60,333 bases of DNA from Magnetospirillum sulfuroxidans (GCF_018224925.1 NZ_JAGTUF010000019.1:1-60333); one strand, 5' to 3'; shown: positions 1-11,250, counted from the first letter of the stretch. Made by a program: numbers and translations. The notes: generated by a model from the letters alone, not told the origin.

Positions 1-103
1 CTCGTCGACGCCGCTGAACGCTTCGGACCGACGGGGAAAGGGGGCGCGAACACGCCTTTTTCCGCACCCTGCTAAAGCCTGATGCCTTCGATGCGGGCCG
101 GTC

Positions 104-565
104 TTAGGCCCCCGGCCACAACCTTTGCCCGGCCGAGCGACTGCGCAGACCATCATCGCTCAGCGCGCGCGTCATCTGCCGGCGCAATTCCGGCAGAAAC
201 GCCCGCTTGTGCCGCAATTGCCAGCGCTCCAACCGCCATTCCGGCGCGGCCGAGGTGATGCCGGGCGGGCAGACGAAGATGTGGGCGGCCACGGGACCGG
301 TCGCGGTTTCCAGCCGAAACGGCTGCAATTCGTATTCCCACCCTTCGTAAATTTGCAGGCGCCGTACACTCTCCGCCTCGACATCTTCCGCCACCACCCC
401 GGCAATCCGGCCCCCCGGCTGCTGGACCAACATGGGATAGTGCCGCCCGGCCACATGCGGACGCCGCCAGCCGCGCAGCAATGCCGGCCGCACCAGGACG
501 GCACGGCCGCAGACAATGGCCCGCACCTCTTCGTCCATCAGGGTGCCGAAAAAGAACAGATTCAT
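104..565 (-). CDS. AIG2/GGCT-like (gamma-glutamylcyclotransferase fold) protein
   Basis: A 153-residue protein whose N-terminus [14 protein letters not shown] carries the F/Y-G-(S/T)-L substrate-pocket signature of the AIG2/gamma-glutamylcyclotransferase fold. The segment around YEGWEYE fits the acidic part of that family's active site. It is probably a small cytosolic cyclotransferase or related enzyme; the substrate cannot be told from sequence. Its ATG overlaps the TGA of the upstream phosphomannomutase gene as ATGA, so it is very likely co-transcribed and translationally coupled with it. The fold assignment is fairly secure, the reaction is not. Confidence 0.8.
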   Translation of the reverse strand: MNLFFFGTLMDEEVRAIVCGRAVLVRPALLRGWRRPHVAGRHYPMLVQQPGGRIAGVVAEDVEAESVRRLQIYEGWEYELQPFRLETATGPVAAHIFVCPPGITSAAPEWRLERWQLRHKRAFLPELRRQMTRALSDDGLRSRSAGQRLWPGA

Positions 566-1938
566 GCCGGCAACGTTACCCCGCTTGCAGTGAGTTGCGC
601 TTCAAGCACCGCCCGCAGCCGGGTCAGCCCGGCCTCGTCCGCCGCTTCGCAGCGGGCCACCAACACCGCCTGGGTATTGGACGCCCGCAGCAGCCACCAG
701 CCATCGGCGGTATCGACGCGAACGCCGTCAATGGAATTGACGTTGGCGCCTTCGGCCGCCAGCCGGTCGCGCACTTCGGCAACCACCTGGAACTTGCGCT
801 CCTCGGCGCAGTCAAAACGCATTTCCGGGGTATTGACCAAATGGGGCAGCGCATCCTTGCGCGCCGCCAGGGTCATTTCGGGCCAGCGGTCAATGATCCC
901 CAACAGCCGCACGGCGGCATACAACGCATCGTCAAAGCCGTAATAGCGGTCGGCGAAAAAGATATGGCCGCTCATTTCCCCGGCCAAGGGCGCGCCGATC
1001 TCGGCCATCTGGGTCTTGATCAATGAATGGCCGGTGCGGCCCATCACCGGATTGCCGCCCAAGCGGGCCACTTCGTCGAAAAACGCTTTCGATGCCTTGA
1101 CGTCGGCGATGATGGTGGCGCCGGGATGGGTCTTGAGCAGATCCTCGGCCAGGATCACCAGAATCTGGTCGCCCCACAAAATCCGCCCCAGCCCATCAAT
1201 CACGCCGATGCGGTCGCCATCGCCGTCAAAGGCGATGCCGATATCGGCGCGCCGGGCCGCCACCGCCTGTTGCAGGTCGATCAGATTGTGCGGCTCGGTC
1301 GGGTCCGGGTGATGATTGGGAAAACTGCCGTCGATATCGCCGAACAAAATGGTGTGTTCACCCGGCAGCAAACGCACCAACTTGCCCAAGATTTCGCCGG
1401 CAGCGCCATTGCCGCAATCCCAAACCACGCGAAGACCGCGCTGACCGTCGAAATCATGCGCCAGCCGAGCCGCGTATTCATCGGCGACATCGTCATCGCG
1501 GACCGACCCCGAACCGGCGGCATAAGCCCCACTGGCGGCGATCCGCCCCAAATCCTTGATGTCAGGGCCGAAAAACGGTTTTCCCGCCAACACCATCTTG
1601 AAACCGTTATGGTTGGGCGGGTTGTGGCTGCCGGTCACCATGATGCCGCCATCGGCGCCGCGCGCCTTGGCGGCGTAATACAGCATGGGGGTTGGGCCGC
1701 GTCCGATTTTGCGCACGGCGCAGCCGCTCTCCATCAACCCGGCAACCACGGCATCGGCCAGTTGCGGCGATGACAGCCGGCCATCCCAGCCGACACACAC
1801 CAGCGAGCCGCCATTGGCGCGCACGCGGGTGCCAAAAGCGGCGCCGATGGCCTGGGCATCCGCCGCCGACAGGGTTTCCCCGATGATGCCGCGAATGTCG
1901 TATTCGCGCAGGATGGTGGGGTGGAAGGTGTGGGTCAT
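562..1938 (-). CDS. manB: phosphomannomutase/phosphoglucomutase
   Basis: A 458-residue alpha-D-phosphohexomutase of the ManB/AlgC type, which interconverts mannose-6-P/mannose-1-P and often also glucose-6-P/glucose-1-P. All four family motifs are visible: the phosphoserine loop TGSHNPP with Ser about 104, the Mg loop DGDGDR at about 238-243, the sugar-recognition loop GEMSGH at about 320-325, and the phosphate-binding loop RASNTQ at about 418-423. I start at the ATG at 1938, which overlaps the preceding TGA as TGATG; a GTG one codon upstream (1941) is the alternative. It lies in a tight leftward group with the small gene upstream and the GGCT-like gene downstream. It likely supplies precursors for surface polysaccharide. 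Confidence 0.93.
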   Translation of the reverse strand: MTHTFHPTILREYDIRGIIGETLSAADAQAIGAAFGTRVRANGGSLVCVGWDGRLSSPQLADAVVAGLMESGCAVRKIGRGPTPMLYYAAKARGADGGIMVTGSHNPPNHNGFKMVLAGKPFFGPDIKDLGRIAASGAYAAGSGSVRDDDVADEYAARLAHDFDGQRGLRVVWDCGNGAAGEILGKLVRLLPGEHTILFGDIDGSFPNHHPDPTEPHNLIDLQQAVAARRADIGIAFDGDGDRIGVIDGLGRILWGDQILVILAEDLLKTHPGATIIADVKASKAFFDEVARLGGNPVMGRTGHSLIKTQMAEIGAPLAGEMSGHIFFADRYYGFDDALYAAVRLLGIIDRWPEMTLAARKDALPHLVNTPEMRFDCAEERKFQVVAEVRDRLAAEGANVNSIDGVRVDTADGWWLLRASNTQAVLVARCEAADEAGLTRLRAVLEAQLTASGVTLPA

Positions 1939-2309
1939 CACTGTGACTTTCGTTTATTCAAAAAATTTATGGTAGAGACGAGTTCGTCGAGAAGCTCAGG
2001 CTTTCCACTATCTTTCCAATCATCTTGAAGTTTTTTAAGAACTTTGATCGACATCTGTGCATATGAAGGATAGTTACGTAGTTCAAAGATGATCGCCATC
2101 TGACTGACCATTTTCCCCTTGCCGTCAAAACCAGTGGCAAGATCGTGGAGGAGCCGATGGTAGTTCTCGAACTCTCGTTGCCGCAAATCTGCATTGCGCA
2201 CGGCCATGTAGCGTGAAGCCTGAAAGGCGATTCCCGCGACCGAACCAGCCGCGATGACAAACCCCAGGATTGTCGCCCAAGCCGCCGCTTGATCGAGAAC
2301 CTCGCTCAT
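1938..2309 (-). CDS. small single-pass membrane protein, function unknown
   Basis: A 123-residue protein that I do not recognise. It has one predicted membrane segment near the N-terminus (about residues 9-28, [19 protein letters not shown]), then a charged, probably helical C-terminal part with a basic tail ending NKRKSQ. The DNA from about 1945 to 2130 is clearly more AT-rich than its neighbours, with runs such as caaaaaattta, which suggests recent acquisition. Its stop overlaps the manB start, so it would be translated just ahead of manB. No catalytic motif is visible. N-out/C-in topology is a guess from the basic residues after the segment. Confidence 0.6.
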   Translation of the reverse strand: MSEVLDQAAAWATILGFVIAAGSVAGIAFQASRYMAVRNADLRQREFENYHRLLHDLATGFDGKGKMVSQMAIIFELRNYPSYAQMSIKVLKKLQDDWKDSGKPELLDELVSTINFLNKRKSQ

Positions 2310-2419
2310 CTCTCTCCCCGCGCTCTGTCACCCCTGCGCAGGCAGTGGCCCAGGGGGGCACGCTTGCCTCGGGGTGATTCCTGGATGCCCGTCTTTGCGG
2401 ACATGGCGGGAAAGGTAGA

Positions 2420-2513
2420 CCACAGAGACACAGAGGCACAGAGAGATTTTATCAGACGGCACACGCCGGCCTTCCCACCCGAACAGCCTCTCTGTGCCTC
2501 TGTGTCTCTGTGG
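2420..2513. repeat. 26-bp perfect inverted repeat (dispersed palindromic element)
   Basis: The arms 2420-2445 (starting ccacagagacacagaggcac) and 2488-2513 are exact reverse complements of 26 nt, separated by 42 nt. The element sits between the GC-poor small gene and the phosphoglucomutase stop. Read on the minus strand, the right arm gives the peptide NHRDTEAQR, a familiar spurious-ORF signature of a dispersed palindrome found in many bacterial genomes. Just left of it, around 2375-2410, is sequence of the type that decodes as AKTGIQESP, another common dispersed-repeat signature. It may also act as a hairpin at the 3' end of the phosphoglucomutase transcript. Confidence 0.85.
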
Positions 2514-2522
2514 TTCAAAAAA

Positions 2523-4250
<1,728 letters not shown>

Positions 4251-4381
4251 TCACCCCCACATTCATAAGCCGTTCAAAAATCGGCAAAAACGTGCATCCC
4301 ATATAAATAATAAGGTTGAATTCCCGACTGAATTGGTCAAGCTTATAAAACCAAAGTATGCAACGTCTGTTCGGGGTCGCC

Positions 4382-6541
4382 ATGCGTGTCAATGAACCTG
4401 TCACCAATCATGAAATCGTCATCTCCGACGACGCGATGCTGGTCTCGCGGACCGATACCGATGGAAATATTTCCTTCGTCAATCAGGCCTTCATCGACAT
4501 CAGCGGCTTCACCCGAGACGAACTCATCGGCCAGCCCCACAATATGGTCCGCCACCCACACATGCCCAAAGAAGCCTTCGCCGACCTGTGGGCGACCGTC
4601 AAGGCCGGGCGCCCCTGGGAAGGCTTGGTCAAAAACCGGTGTAAGAACGGTGACTTTTATTGGGTCCGCGCCAACGTCACCCCCTTCGTCGAAAATGGCC
4701 GGATCACCGGCTATGTTTCGATCCGCACCAAACCGACGCGGGAGCAGGTGGCGGCAACCGACGCCGTTTATGCCCGTTTTCGCAATGGCACGGCGCATGG
4801 GCTGGCCATGCGCGACGGTCGAGTGATAGAGACCGGTTTGGCCGCCCGCGGCAAGATCTTTGCCGCCAGCATCCGCGGCCGCATGGCCGGAGTTCTGACC
4901 ACCATGATCGCCACCGTCGCCGTGGTCGGCGGCCTGGGCCTCGCCGGAATGAACGAGCTGAAGGACAATGTCGAAAGCCTGTACCGGGATAATACCGTGG
5001 CCTTGCTTCGGCTTGCCTCTGTCGCCGGACTGATGCAGGACAATTTTGAAAATATCCTGGCGGCCGAAATTCAGCTTTTGACCAACGTCACGTGGCAGTC
5101 CATGCCCGACCGCGCCAAGCGCATGGAAGACAATATCAGCCAGATCAATCAGAACTGGGATGCCTATGCATCCGGTGAGCACCCGGCCGACGAACACGCC
5201 TTGGCCACCGATTTCAACCAAAAGCGGGCTGATTTCATCGCCAGCGGGTTACGCCCTGCCATGGATCTGGCCCTCAAGGGGGATGCGGAAGCCTTGGGCC
5301 ACTTTATCGGCGCCACCGCGCGACCGAAATTCAAGGCCGCCTCTGCCGCCCAAGAAAAGCTGATGCGCTATCAGCAGATCGACGCCCAGCACACCCACGA
5401 GACCGCCACCACCGAACTGGACCACGCGGCCATGCTGGTGATCGGCGCCCTGATCATCTCCGTCGTCTTGGCCCTTCTGCTGGGGACTTGGCTGCTGCGC
5501 TTCGTCCGCCGGCCCATGACCATCATGGAGAAGCATTTCGACGCGATCGCCCGTGGCGACTTGGCCTATGAAATTCCGCCGGCCACGGTGATGGAATTCG
5601 ACGCCATGAACGCCCTGCTGCGCGCCACCAAGGCCAAGCTGGGATACGGTCGGCTGGAAACCCAGGAAACCGAGATCCAAGCCGAGCGCAAGCGTCACGA
5701 CGAGATGGAACGTCTCGCCCAATCCTTGGACAACCGTGTCGCCAACATCGTCGAGTTGATCCAGATGTCGGCGGACAACTTGCTCGGCAATTCGCAAACC
5801 CTGTCGGGCAATGCCGATCAGACCATGGTGCAGGCCGACAACGTCAGCGCCCTGACCGGCCAAGTCACCGGCAATGTTCAGGCGGTATCGGCGGCGACCC
5901 ATGAATTGTCGTCGTCGGTGGATGAAATCTCGCGTCAGGTCTCGCACGCCGCCGTGATTTCCCGCGACGCGGTGGAACAGGCCGGCAAGACCGATACCGT
6001 GGTGCGCGGCCTGTCGGAAGCCGCCACCCGCATCGGTGAAGTGGTCAAGCTGATCAATGACATTGCCAGCCAAACCAATCTGTTGGCGCTGAACGCGACC
6101 ATCGAGGCGGCACGAGCCGGTGACGCCGGCAAAGGCTTCGCCGTGGTCGCCAACGAAGTCAAGTCGCTGGCCAATCAGACGGCCAAGGCCACCGATGAAA
6201 TCGGCAGCCAAATCGCCGGCATCCAATCGGAAACCCGCATCGCGGTGGACGCCATCCGCGCCATCACCGGCACCATCGAGAACATCAACGAATTGTCATC
6301 GGCCATCTCGGCGGCGGTGGAAGAACAAGGCGCCGCCACCATGGAAATCGCCCGCAGCGTTTCTCAAGCGGCCGAAGGCACCCACCATGCGGCGGAAAAC
6401 GTCTCCATCGTTGCCGGCGCGGCGGAAGAAACCAAGCTGATGGCCGATCAGGTCACCGGCGCGGCGCAAACCCTGCAACAGGTATCCCAACAATTGGCCG
6501 ACGAAGTCCGCGGCTTCCTGGCTGAAATCCGGGCCGCCTAA
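4382..6541 (+). CDS. Aer-like PAS-containing methyl-accepting chemotaxis protein
   Basis: A 719-residue chemoreceptor. Residues about 10-125 are an Aer-type PAS domain ([21 protein letters not shown] and [15 protein letters not shown] closely resemble Escherichia coli Aer). TM1 is about 168-190, a periplasmic helical bundle follows, and TM2 is about 351-373. Next come a HAMP linker and a coiled-coil signalling domain whose hairpin region reads [20 protein letters not shown]. Unlike Aer it has a sizeable periplasmic domain between two membrane segments. At the flavin-contacting RHPD motif of Aer it reads RHPH (His60 for Asp60), so cofactor binding may differ. The start at 4382 makes residue numbers coincide with Aer; 4358 is an alternative. 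It likely senses redox or energy state. Confidence 0.88.
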   Translation: MRVNEPVTNHEIVISDDAMLVSRTDTDGNISFVNQAFIDISGFTRDELIGQPHNMVRHPHMPKEAFADLWATVKAGRPWEGLVKNRCKNGDFYWVRANVTPFVENGRITGYVSIRTKPTREQVAATDAVYARFRNGTAHGLAMRDGRVIETGLAARGKIFAASIRGRMAGVLTTMIATVAVVGGLGLAGMNELKDNVESLYRDNTVALLRLASVAGLMQDNFENILAAEIQLLTNVTWQSMPDRAKRMEDNISQINQNWDAYASGEHPADEHALATDFNQKRADFIASGLRPAMDLALKGDAEALGHFIGATARPKFKAASAAQEKLMRYQQIDAQHTHETATTELDHAAMLVIGALIISVVLALLLGTWLLRFVRRPMTIMEKHFDAIARGDLAYEIPPATVMEFDAMNALLRATKAKLGYGRLETQETEIQAERKRHDEMERLAQSLDNRVANIVELIQMSADNLLGNSQTLSGNADQTMVQADNVSALTGQVTGNVQAVSAATHELSSSVDEISRQVSHAAVISRDAVEQAGKTDTVVRGLSEAATRIGEVVKLINDIASQTNLLALNATIEAARAGDAGKGFAVVANEVKSLANQTAKATDEIGSQIAGIQSETRIAVDAIRAITGTIENINELSSAISAAVEEQGAATMEIARSVSQAAEGTHHAAENVSIVAGAAEETKLMADQVTGAAQTLQQVSQQLADEVRGFLAEIRAA

Positions 6542-6578
6542 GCATAGGCGTACTGATTATCGTCTCGGCATGAAAAAT

Positions 6579-6603
6579 GGGGGCGTTCCGATGGAGCGCC
6601 CCC
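6579..6603. terminator. hairpin terminator between converging genes
   Basis: The arms 6579-6589 and 6593-6603 form an 11-bp stem (ggggg...ccccc, one G-U type mismatch) with a 3-nt loop. It is followed on the + strand by ttgattttt and preceded by aaaaa, so it can work in both directions. It lies between the chemoreceptor stop and the ugd stop. Confidence 0.8.
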
Positions 6604-6629
6604 TTGATTTTTACCGAACCCCAAGAAGA

Positions 6630-7934
6630 TCAGGGCCGGCCAATGCTGATATACTCGAAACCCGTTTCGCGCATTTCCGCCGGATCGTAAACATTGCGCA
6701 GATCGATCACCACCGGGGATTTCAGCGCCGCTTTCACCTTGGACAGGTTAAGGGCACGAAATTCATTCCATTCGGTGACCAGAACCAAACAATCGGCGCC
6801 GGCCAAGGTGTCATAGGAATCATCGCAATAGGTGATGTCCGGCAGCAACTTCTTGGCCTCTTCCATCCCTTCGGGATCGAAAGCCTTGACGATGGCGCCG
6901 GCCGCCTTGAGCGCCGGAACGATGTCCAGGGACGGGCTATCGCGCATGTCGTCGGTGTTGGGCTTGAAGGTCAGACCCAGCACGGCGATGGTCTTGCCCG
7001 ACACCGAGCCGCCACAGGCGGCGACGACCTTGTCGGCCATGGCCTTCTTCCGCTTATCGTTGACATCGACCACGGTTTCGATGATGCGCAACGGCGCGCC
7101 GAAATCGCGGGCGGTCTTGACCAGGGCCAGGGTGTCCTTGGGGAAGCACGAGCCGCCGTAACCGGGACCGGGATGCAAGAACTTCTTGCCGATGCGGCCG
7201 TCCAGGCCGATGCCCTTGGCCACGTCATGGACGTTGGCGCCGACTTTTTCGCACAGATCGGCGATTTCATTGATGAAAGTGATCTTGGTCGCCAGAAAGG
7301 TATTGCCGGCATACTTGATCAGTTCCGAGGTCCGGCGCGAGGTGAAGACGATGGGCGTCTCGATCAGGTACAGCACCCGATAAAGCTGCTTCATCACCGC
7401 GCGCGCGCGGTCCGCCTCGGTGCCGATGACCACGCGATCGGGCCGCATGAAATCGTTGATGGCCGAGCCTTCCCGCAGGAATTCCGGGTTGGAGACCACG
7501 TCGAATTCAGCATCGGGCCGCCGTTTGCGGATAATCGCCTCGACCTCGTCGCCGGTGCCCACCGGCACGGTCGACTTGGTCACCACCACGGTATAGCCGG
7601 TCATGGCATCGGCGATTTCCTCGGCCGCGGCATAGACATAGGATAAATCAGCGTGACCATCGCCGCGCCGCGACGGCGTGCCGACGGCGATGAACACCGC
7701 GTCGGCATCCTTGACCGCCGCCTTAAGGTCGGTGGTAAAGGACAGCCGCCCGGCTTTCACATTGTCGGCGACCAATTCGTCCAAGCCCGGTTCGTAGATG
7801 GGCATGACGTTTTCGTGCAGCAATTCGATCTTGCGGGCGTCCTTGTCGACGCAAACCACGTCAATGCCGAATTCCGAGAAACAGGTTCCCGACACCAGCC
7901 CCACATAGCCGGTGCCGATCATGGCGATACGCAT
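6630..7934 (-). CDS. ugd: UDP-glucose 6-dehydrogenase
   Basis: A 434-residue cytosolic NAD-dependent enzyme that oxidises UDP-glucose to UDP-glucuronate for polysaccharide or lipid decoration. The Rossmann motif GTGYVGLVSG is at residues about 7-16. The catalytic cysteine is Cys263 in GPGYGGSCFPKDT, and the conserved EFLREGSAI follows the nucleotide domain. The gene starts 18 bp after the galU stop, so galU-ugd is an operon producing and then oxidising UDP-glucose. Confidence 0.96.
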   Translation of the reverse strand: MRIAMIGTGYVGLVSGTCFSEFGIDVVCVDKDARKIELLHENVMPIYEPGLDELVADNVKAGRLSFTTDLKAAVKDADAVFIAVGTPSRRGDGHADLSYVYAAAEEIADAMTGYTVVVTKSTVPVGTGDEVEAIIRKRRPDAEFDVVSNPEFLREGSAINDFMRPDRVVIGTEADRARAVMKQLYRVLYLIETPIVFTSRRTSELIKYAGNTFLATKITFINEIADLCEKVGANVHDVAKGIGLDGRIGKKFLHPGPGYGGSCFPKDTLALVKTARDFGAPLRIIETVVDVNDKRKKAMADKVVAACGGSVSGKTIAVLGLTFKPNTDDMRDSPSLDIVPALKAAGAIVKAFDPEGMEEAKKLLPDITYCDDSYDTLAGADCLVLVTEWNEFRALNLSKVKAALKSPVVIDLRNVYDPAEMRETGFEYISIGRP

Positions 7935-7952
7935 GAAGTGCGATCCTTAAGG

Positions 7953-8825
7953 TTAGAATTTGTACTTAGCCAGGGCTTCGCGCACGGAATCCCCGATATC
8001 CTCGCGATCAAGGGCGAAAGCGATATTGGCTTCCAACCAACCAACCTTGTCGCCGCAATCGAAGCGCTGCCCATCGAAACGCAAGCCATGGAACGGAACC
8101 ATGCCGATGGTCTGGCTGATGGCGTCAGTCAGCTGAATCTCACCGCCCGCGCCTTTTTCTTTTTTGTCGAGCACGTCGAACACCGCCGGATGCAAGATAT
8201 AGCGGCCAATGATCGACAGGGTCGACGGCGCCACCTCGGGCTCGGGCTTTTCCACCAGACCACGGGCCTTGGCGATGCGGCCGTTATCGTGTTCCACGTC
8301 CAAGATGCCGTAGCGCTTGGTGTGCTCACGCGGGACGTCGGTGACGGCGACCACATGGCCGCCCACTTCGGTGTGCACGGCGACCATCTGCTTCAGACAG
8401 GCGGTCTTGGCCAAGATCAGATCGTCGGGCAGCAATACGGCGAAGGGTTCATCCTCCACCAGATCGCGGGCGCACCAGACGGCATGGCCCAGGCCCAGCG
8501 GCTCGGTCTGGCGGGTATAGCTCATTTGCCCGGATTTCGGCATCCAGCTGGTCACCGCTTCGACCAGATCGAACTTTCCGCGCTCCTTGAGCGTGCGTTC
8601 CAGTTCCGGATTGTGATCGAAATGATCTTCCAGCGCGTTCTTGCCGCGCCCGGTGACAAAGATGAAATGCTCGCAACCGGCGGCGGCGGCTTCTTCGACG
8701 GCATATTGAATCAGCGGCTTGTCAACCACCGGCAACATTTCCTTGGGCATCGCCTTGGTGGCGGGCAGGAAACGGGTGCCCATGCCGCCAACGGGAAACA
8801 CAGCCTTGCGAATGCGACGTGCCAT
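7953..8825 (-). CDS. galU: UTP--glucose-1-phosphate uridylyltransferase
   Basis: A 290-residue nucleotidyltransferase making UDP-glucose from UTP and glucose-1-P. The signature GGMGTRFLPATKAMPKEML is at about residues 13-31, and DDLI and VEKPEPE elements follow. I use the ATG at 8825, which has a strong AAGGAG 6 nt upstream; the open frame continues to 8981 but that extension is not part of the family. It is the first gene of the galU-ugd pair and takes its substrate from the phosphoglucomutase encoded at 2.5-4.2 kb. Confidence 0.96.
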   Translation of the reverse strand: MARRIRKAVFPVGGMGTRFLPATKAMPKEMLPVVDKPLIQYAVEEAAAAGCEHFIFVTGRGKNALEDHFDHNPELERTLKERGKFDLVEAVTSWMPKSGQMSYTRQTEPLGLGHAVWCARDLVEDEPFAVLLPDDLILAKTACLKQMVAVHTEVGGHVVAVTDVPREHTKRYGILDVEHDNGRIAKARGLVEKPEPEVAPSTLSIIGRYILHPAVFDVLDKKEKGAGGEIQLTDAISQTIGMVPFHGLRFDGQRFDCGDKVGWLEANIAFALDREDIGDSVREALAKYKF

Positions 8826-8919
8826 GAAGAGCTCCTTGGAGATCGTTAATCCACAGTGAAAATGCGGATGGTCGATGTTTTGCCATGGCCCCGCGCCGGA
8901 AGCAACGCCGCTGAATGGT

Positions 8920-9411
8920 TCACGACAACAAGCGGTCGCGGGCCTGATTAAGGCGCGAGGCAATCCAGTTGGAACCGCCACGGTCGGGATGATTGGCTTC
9001 CATCAGCCGGCGATGGGCGGATTTTATGGCGGCGGTGTCGGCATTGGCGTCAACCCCCAGAACCTCGCGCGCTTCTTCCACGCTCATGCCATTGCTTGGC
9101 CGCGGCGTCGGTGGCGGCGGCGGCGGCGGCGGTGGCGCATTCTGCCGCTGACCAAGGAAGTCGCGCGCACTTTTCCAAACGGAATGCAGCTTGACCGCCC
9201 GCCCCAACCACGGCGCCAACCCGGCGCCGATGGCGGCCAGACCGGCCAGCTTGCCGGTCAGGACCAGCCAAACGCCAGCGACCACCAACGCCGCCAGGCC
9301 AAAGGCCGTCATCACCTTGGCGGCATGGCGCGGATGGACGCGTTTCAGCCAGCCGAACAACAGCCAAGCGACGACGACAAGCCCAAGGACAATGAGAAGC
9401 GGCATGATCAT
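8920..9411 (-). CDS. membrane-anchored J-domain protein
   Basis: A 163-residue protein with two predicted membrane helices (about 3-21 and 36-52), a basic stretch, a run of ten prolines (about 93-101 region), and a C-terminal J-domain of about 60 residues with the HPD motif at about 141-143 in EANHPDRGGS. The layout resembles Tim14/Pam18-type or DjlC-like membrane J-proteins that recruit DnaK to the membrane. The ATG at 9411 (MIMPLL) or 9405 is likely. No Shine-Dalgarno is visible, while a TATAAT hexamer ends 9 nt upstream, so the mRNA may be leaderless. The client is unknown. Confidence 0.82.
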   Translation of the reverse strand: MIMPLLIVLGLVVVAWLLFGWLKRVHPRHAAKVMTAFGLAALVVAGVWLVLTGKLAGLAAIGAGLAPWLGRAVKLHSVWKSARDFLGQRQNAPPPPPPPPPTPRPSNGMSVEEAREVLGVDANADTAAIKSAHRRLMEANHPDRGGSNWIASRLNQARDRLLS

Positions 9412-9420
9412 GTGATGAGC

Positions 9421-9447
9421 ATTATAGGCGCGAAAAGCCGGGATCAA
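9421..9447 (-). promoter_or_regulatory. candidate promoter for the J-domain gene
   Basis: On the minus strand TATAAT occupies 9426-9421 and TTGATC lies 15 nt upstream (about 9447-9442). The -10 is consensus; the spacer is short. It overlaps the hairpin at 9437-9457, so termination after flgH and initiation here would share sequence. Confidence 0.45.
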
Positions 9448-9457
9448 GCATCCCGGC
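9437..9457 (-). terminator. hairpin downstream of flgH
   Basis: An 8-bp perfect stem (gccgggat/atcccggc, 9437-9444 and 9450-9457) with a 5-nt loop, followed on the minus strand by TTTT. It fits a short intrinsic terminator for flgF-G-A-H. Confidence 0.55.
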
Positions 9458-9474
9458 AAAAATTTCCGCCTTTT

Positions 9475-9501
9475 CCCGGTGGGCGTTTTTTGCCCACCGG
9501 G
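9475..9501 (-). terminator. second hairpin after the flgH stop
   Basis: Perfect 10-bp stem cccggtgggc/gcccaccggg (9475-9484 and 9492-9501) around a T-rich 7-nt loop, only 14 nt after the flgH stop. It lacks a U-tract of its own. It probably works with the hairpin at 9437-9457 or protects the mRNA 3' end. Confidence 0.5.
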
Positions 9502-9514
9502 ATATCCGCGATCA

Positions 9515-10270
9515 TCAGAACGGCAGGATCACGTCCAGCAATTGCTGGCCATAGCGGGGCTGGGTCAGGTCGGAATTGACGCCGCGGCCCCCGTAATAGA
9601 TGCGGGCTTCGGCGATCTTGTCGTAGGTCACCGAATTGGACGACGAAATATCCTCGGGCCGGATGATGCCTTGGACGTTCAATTCGCGCATTTCGTAATT
9701 GACCCGGATCTCCTGCTTGCCGGAAATCACCAGATTGCCGTTGGGCAGCACCTGGGTGATGACCGCCGCCAGCTTGACGGTCAGGCTTTCGGCGCGGCCG
9801 GTGGTGCCGGCATTGGTGTTGGTGCTGGCCCCGGTGGTGCCCACCAGATTGGTCGGATCGACCGCATCGGGCAAAATCTTGTTCAGCGAATTCTCGAAGC
9901 CCAACAGACCGGTGATGCCGGCATCCTCGGACGAAGCCCGCGACCGCGTCAGGGTCGAGTTGAAGCTGGCCCCTTCGTTGCTCAGCGCCACCGCCACGGT
10001 CAGGATATCGCCGATTTCCTTGGCCCGCTGGTCCTTGAAGAACGCGCGCGAGCCCGGACGCCACAACGAATTCGCGTTTTGCGGCGGCGCCACCGGCTGC
10101 GGCATCGGCATGGCCACCGGTTGATAGCCGGCTCTTTGTGTCGGGTCCTCGATCTTGGAAACGGTGGGGCCAGAGCCGACTTCCGACAGCCGCGACAGCG
10201 CGTTGCAGGCGGACAGGGATCCCACGGCCAAAGCGATTACGGTGGTGCGGAGAAGGATGCGGGAAATCAT
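9515..10270 (-). CDS. flgH: flagellar L-ring protein FlgH
   Basis: A 251-residue outer-membrane lipoprotein that forms the L-ring of the flagellar basal body. The signal sequence ends in a lipobox LSAC with the lipidated cysteine at about residue 22. The conserved SLWRPGSRAFFKDQRA, the NLVISGKQEIRVNYE segment and the C-terminal GQQLLDVILPF are typical of FlgH. It is the last gene of flgF-flgG-flgA-flgH, 20 bp after flgA. Confidence 0.96.
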   Translation of the reverse strand: MISRILLRTTVIALAVGSLSACNALSRLSEVGSGPTVSKIEDPTQRAGYQPVAMPMPQPVAPPQNANSLWRPGSRAFFKDQRAKEIGDILTVAVALSNEGASFNSTLTRSRASSEDAGITGLLGFENSLNKILPDAVDPTNLVGTTGASTNTNAGTTGRAESLTVKLAAVITQVLPNGNLVISGKQEIRVNYEMRELNVQGIIRPEDISSSNSVTYDKIAEARIYYGGRGVNSDLTQPRYGQQLLDVILPF

Positions 10271-10290
10271 GGGACGCTCCTGTCAGCGGA

Positions 10291-11250
10291 TTAGTTGGAC
10301 AGCAGGCGGGGGCCGCCAGGGGTCACCGAAACCAGGCCGGGGCCCTCGATGACGGCTTCCACCGTGCGCTTGGATTGCAGATTGGTGATACGAATGACGT
10401 CACCCTTGCCGCCCGCTTCCTGGGCCTTGCCCTGGGTGGTCAGCGACATGAACGGCGTGCGCAGGGCCACGGTCACCAAGGCGTTGCGATCGACCAGCAC
10501 CGGACGGCGCAACTCGTTGGTGCGCAAGGGGGTTTCAGCCCGGACCGGATTGCGGGGTTCCTGGCCGATGATCTGGTCGGCATCGACAATGATGTCGCGA
10601 CGCGCCACGTCGGCGCGGATTTCAATCCACTTGATGTCGCTTTCCGCGATCACGTCGCCCCGATTCATGGCCCGCGACAACACCGGCACCCGGGCGACCT
10701 GGAACACTCGGCCGTTGACCCGCTGGCGCACCGCATTGGGCGAATCGGCGGGCACTTCAATGGTGGCGGCGAAACGATTGTTGCGCACATCCAGCACCAC
10801 ATCGCGCACGGCGATCATGTTCGAGCCTTCGGCCGGCACCGTGATATTCAGCGCCGAGCGGTTGGAAACTTCCATGTCGAAGGCGCCGGTCAGCCCTTCC
10901 ATCGCCAGGGCGTCGCGCAATTCCACCTCGATCAGGCGAACATCAACCATCTGGCCAGCGCGTTCGATGACGATGCGGTCAAAGGCCGAGGCCGGCTGCC
11001 AGTCGATGGCGTTAGCCTGGGCAACGGCAGCCAGCCAACGGGCATCGGCGACGATGCGCTTGCCCAATTGCGGCGCTCCGGCCAGGACCACGTCGGCCTT
11101 GGCCCCCAGGTTCTCCCACAGATCGCCCAATTTGACCACGTCGCCCTGGACCGAGGCATTGGCCTTGAGGGTGACCGGCAGATCAGCGGCCCAAACCTGG
11201 GCGGCCGAAGCGGCGAGGATTAGCACGGTGGCGAAGAAGCGCTTCATCAT
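10291..11250 (-). CDS. flgA: flagellar P-ring assembly chaperone FlgA
   Basis: About 319 residues with a Sec signal peptide (MMKRFFATVLILAASAAQVWA) and the C-terminal SAF-like domain of FlgA (LSRAMNRGDVIAESDIKW, then EPRNPVRAETPLRTNELRRP). It is a periplasmic chaperone for P-ring assembly. I prefer the ATG at 11250 with AGTGAGG upstream; a GTG at 11259 would overlap the flgG stop by 4 bp and add three residues. At 319 residues it is longer than the enterobacterial protein, as in many alphaproteobacteria. Confidence 0.92.
   Translation of the reverse strand: MMKRFFATVLILAASAAQVWAADLPVTLKANASVQGDVVKLGDLWENLGAKADVVLAGAPQLGKRIVADARWLAAVAQANAIDWQPASAFDRIVIERAGQMVDVRLIEVELRDALAMEGLTGAFDMEVSNRSALNITVPAEGSNMIAVRDVVLDVRNNRFAATIEVPADSPNAVRQRVNGRVFQVARVPVLSRAMNRGDVIAESDIKWIEIRADVARRDIIVDADQIIGQEPRNPVRAETPLRTNELRRPVLVDRNALVTVALRTPFMSLTTQGKAQEAGGKGDVIRITNLQSKRTVEAVIEGPGLVSVTPGGPRLLSN

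Noticed and set aside
1-75. Open frame 1 ending in TAA at 73-75 could be the last 24 codons of a rightward gene entering from the left.
   Set aside because: Too short to recognise, another frame is also open, and no family match is visible; not listed as a gene.
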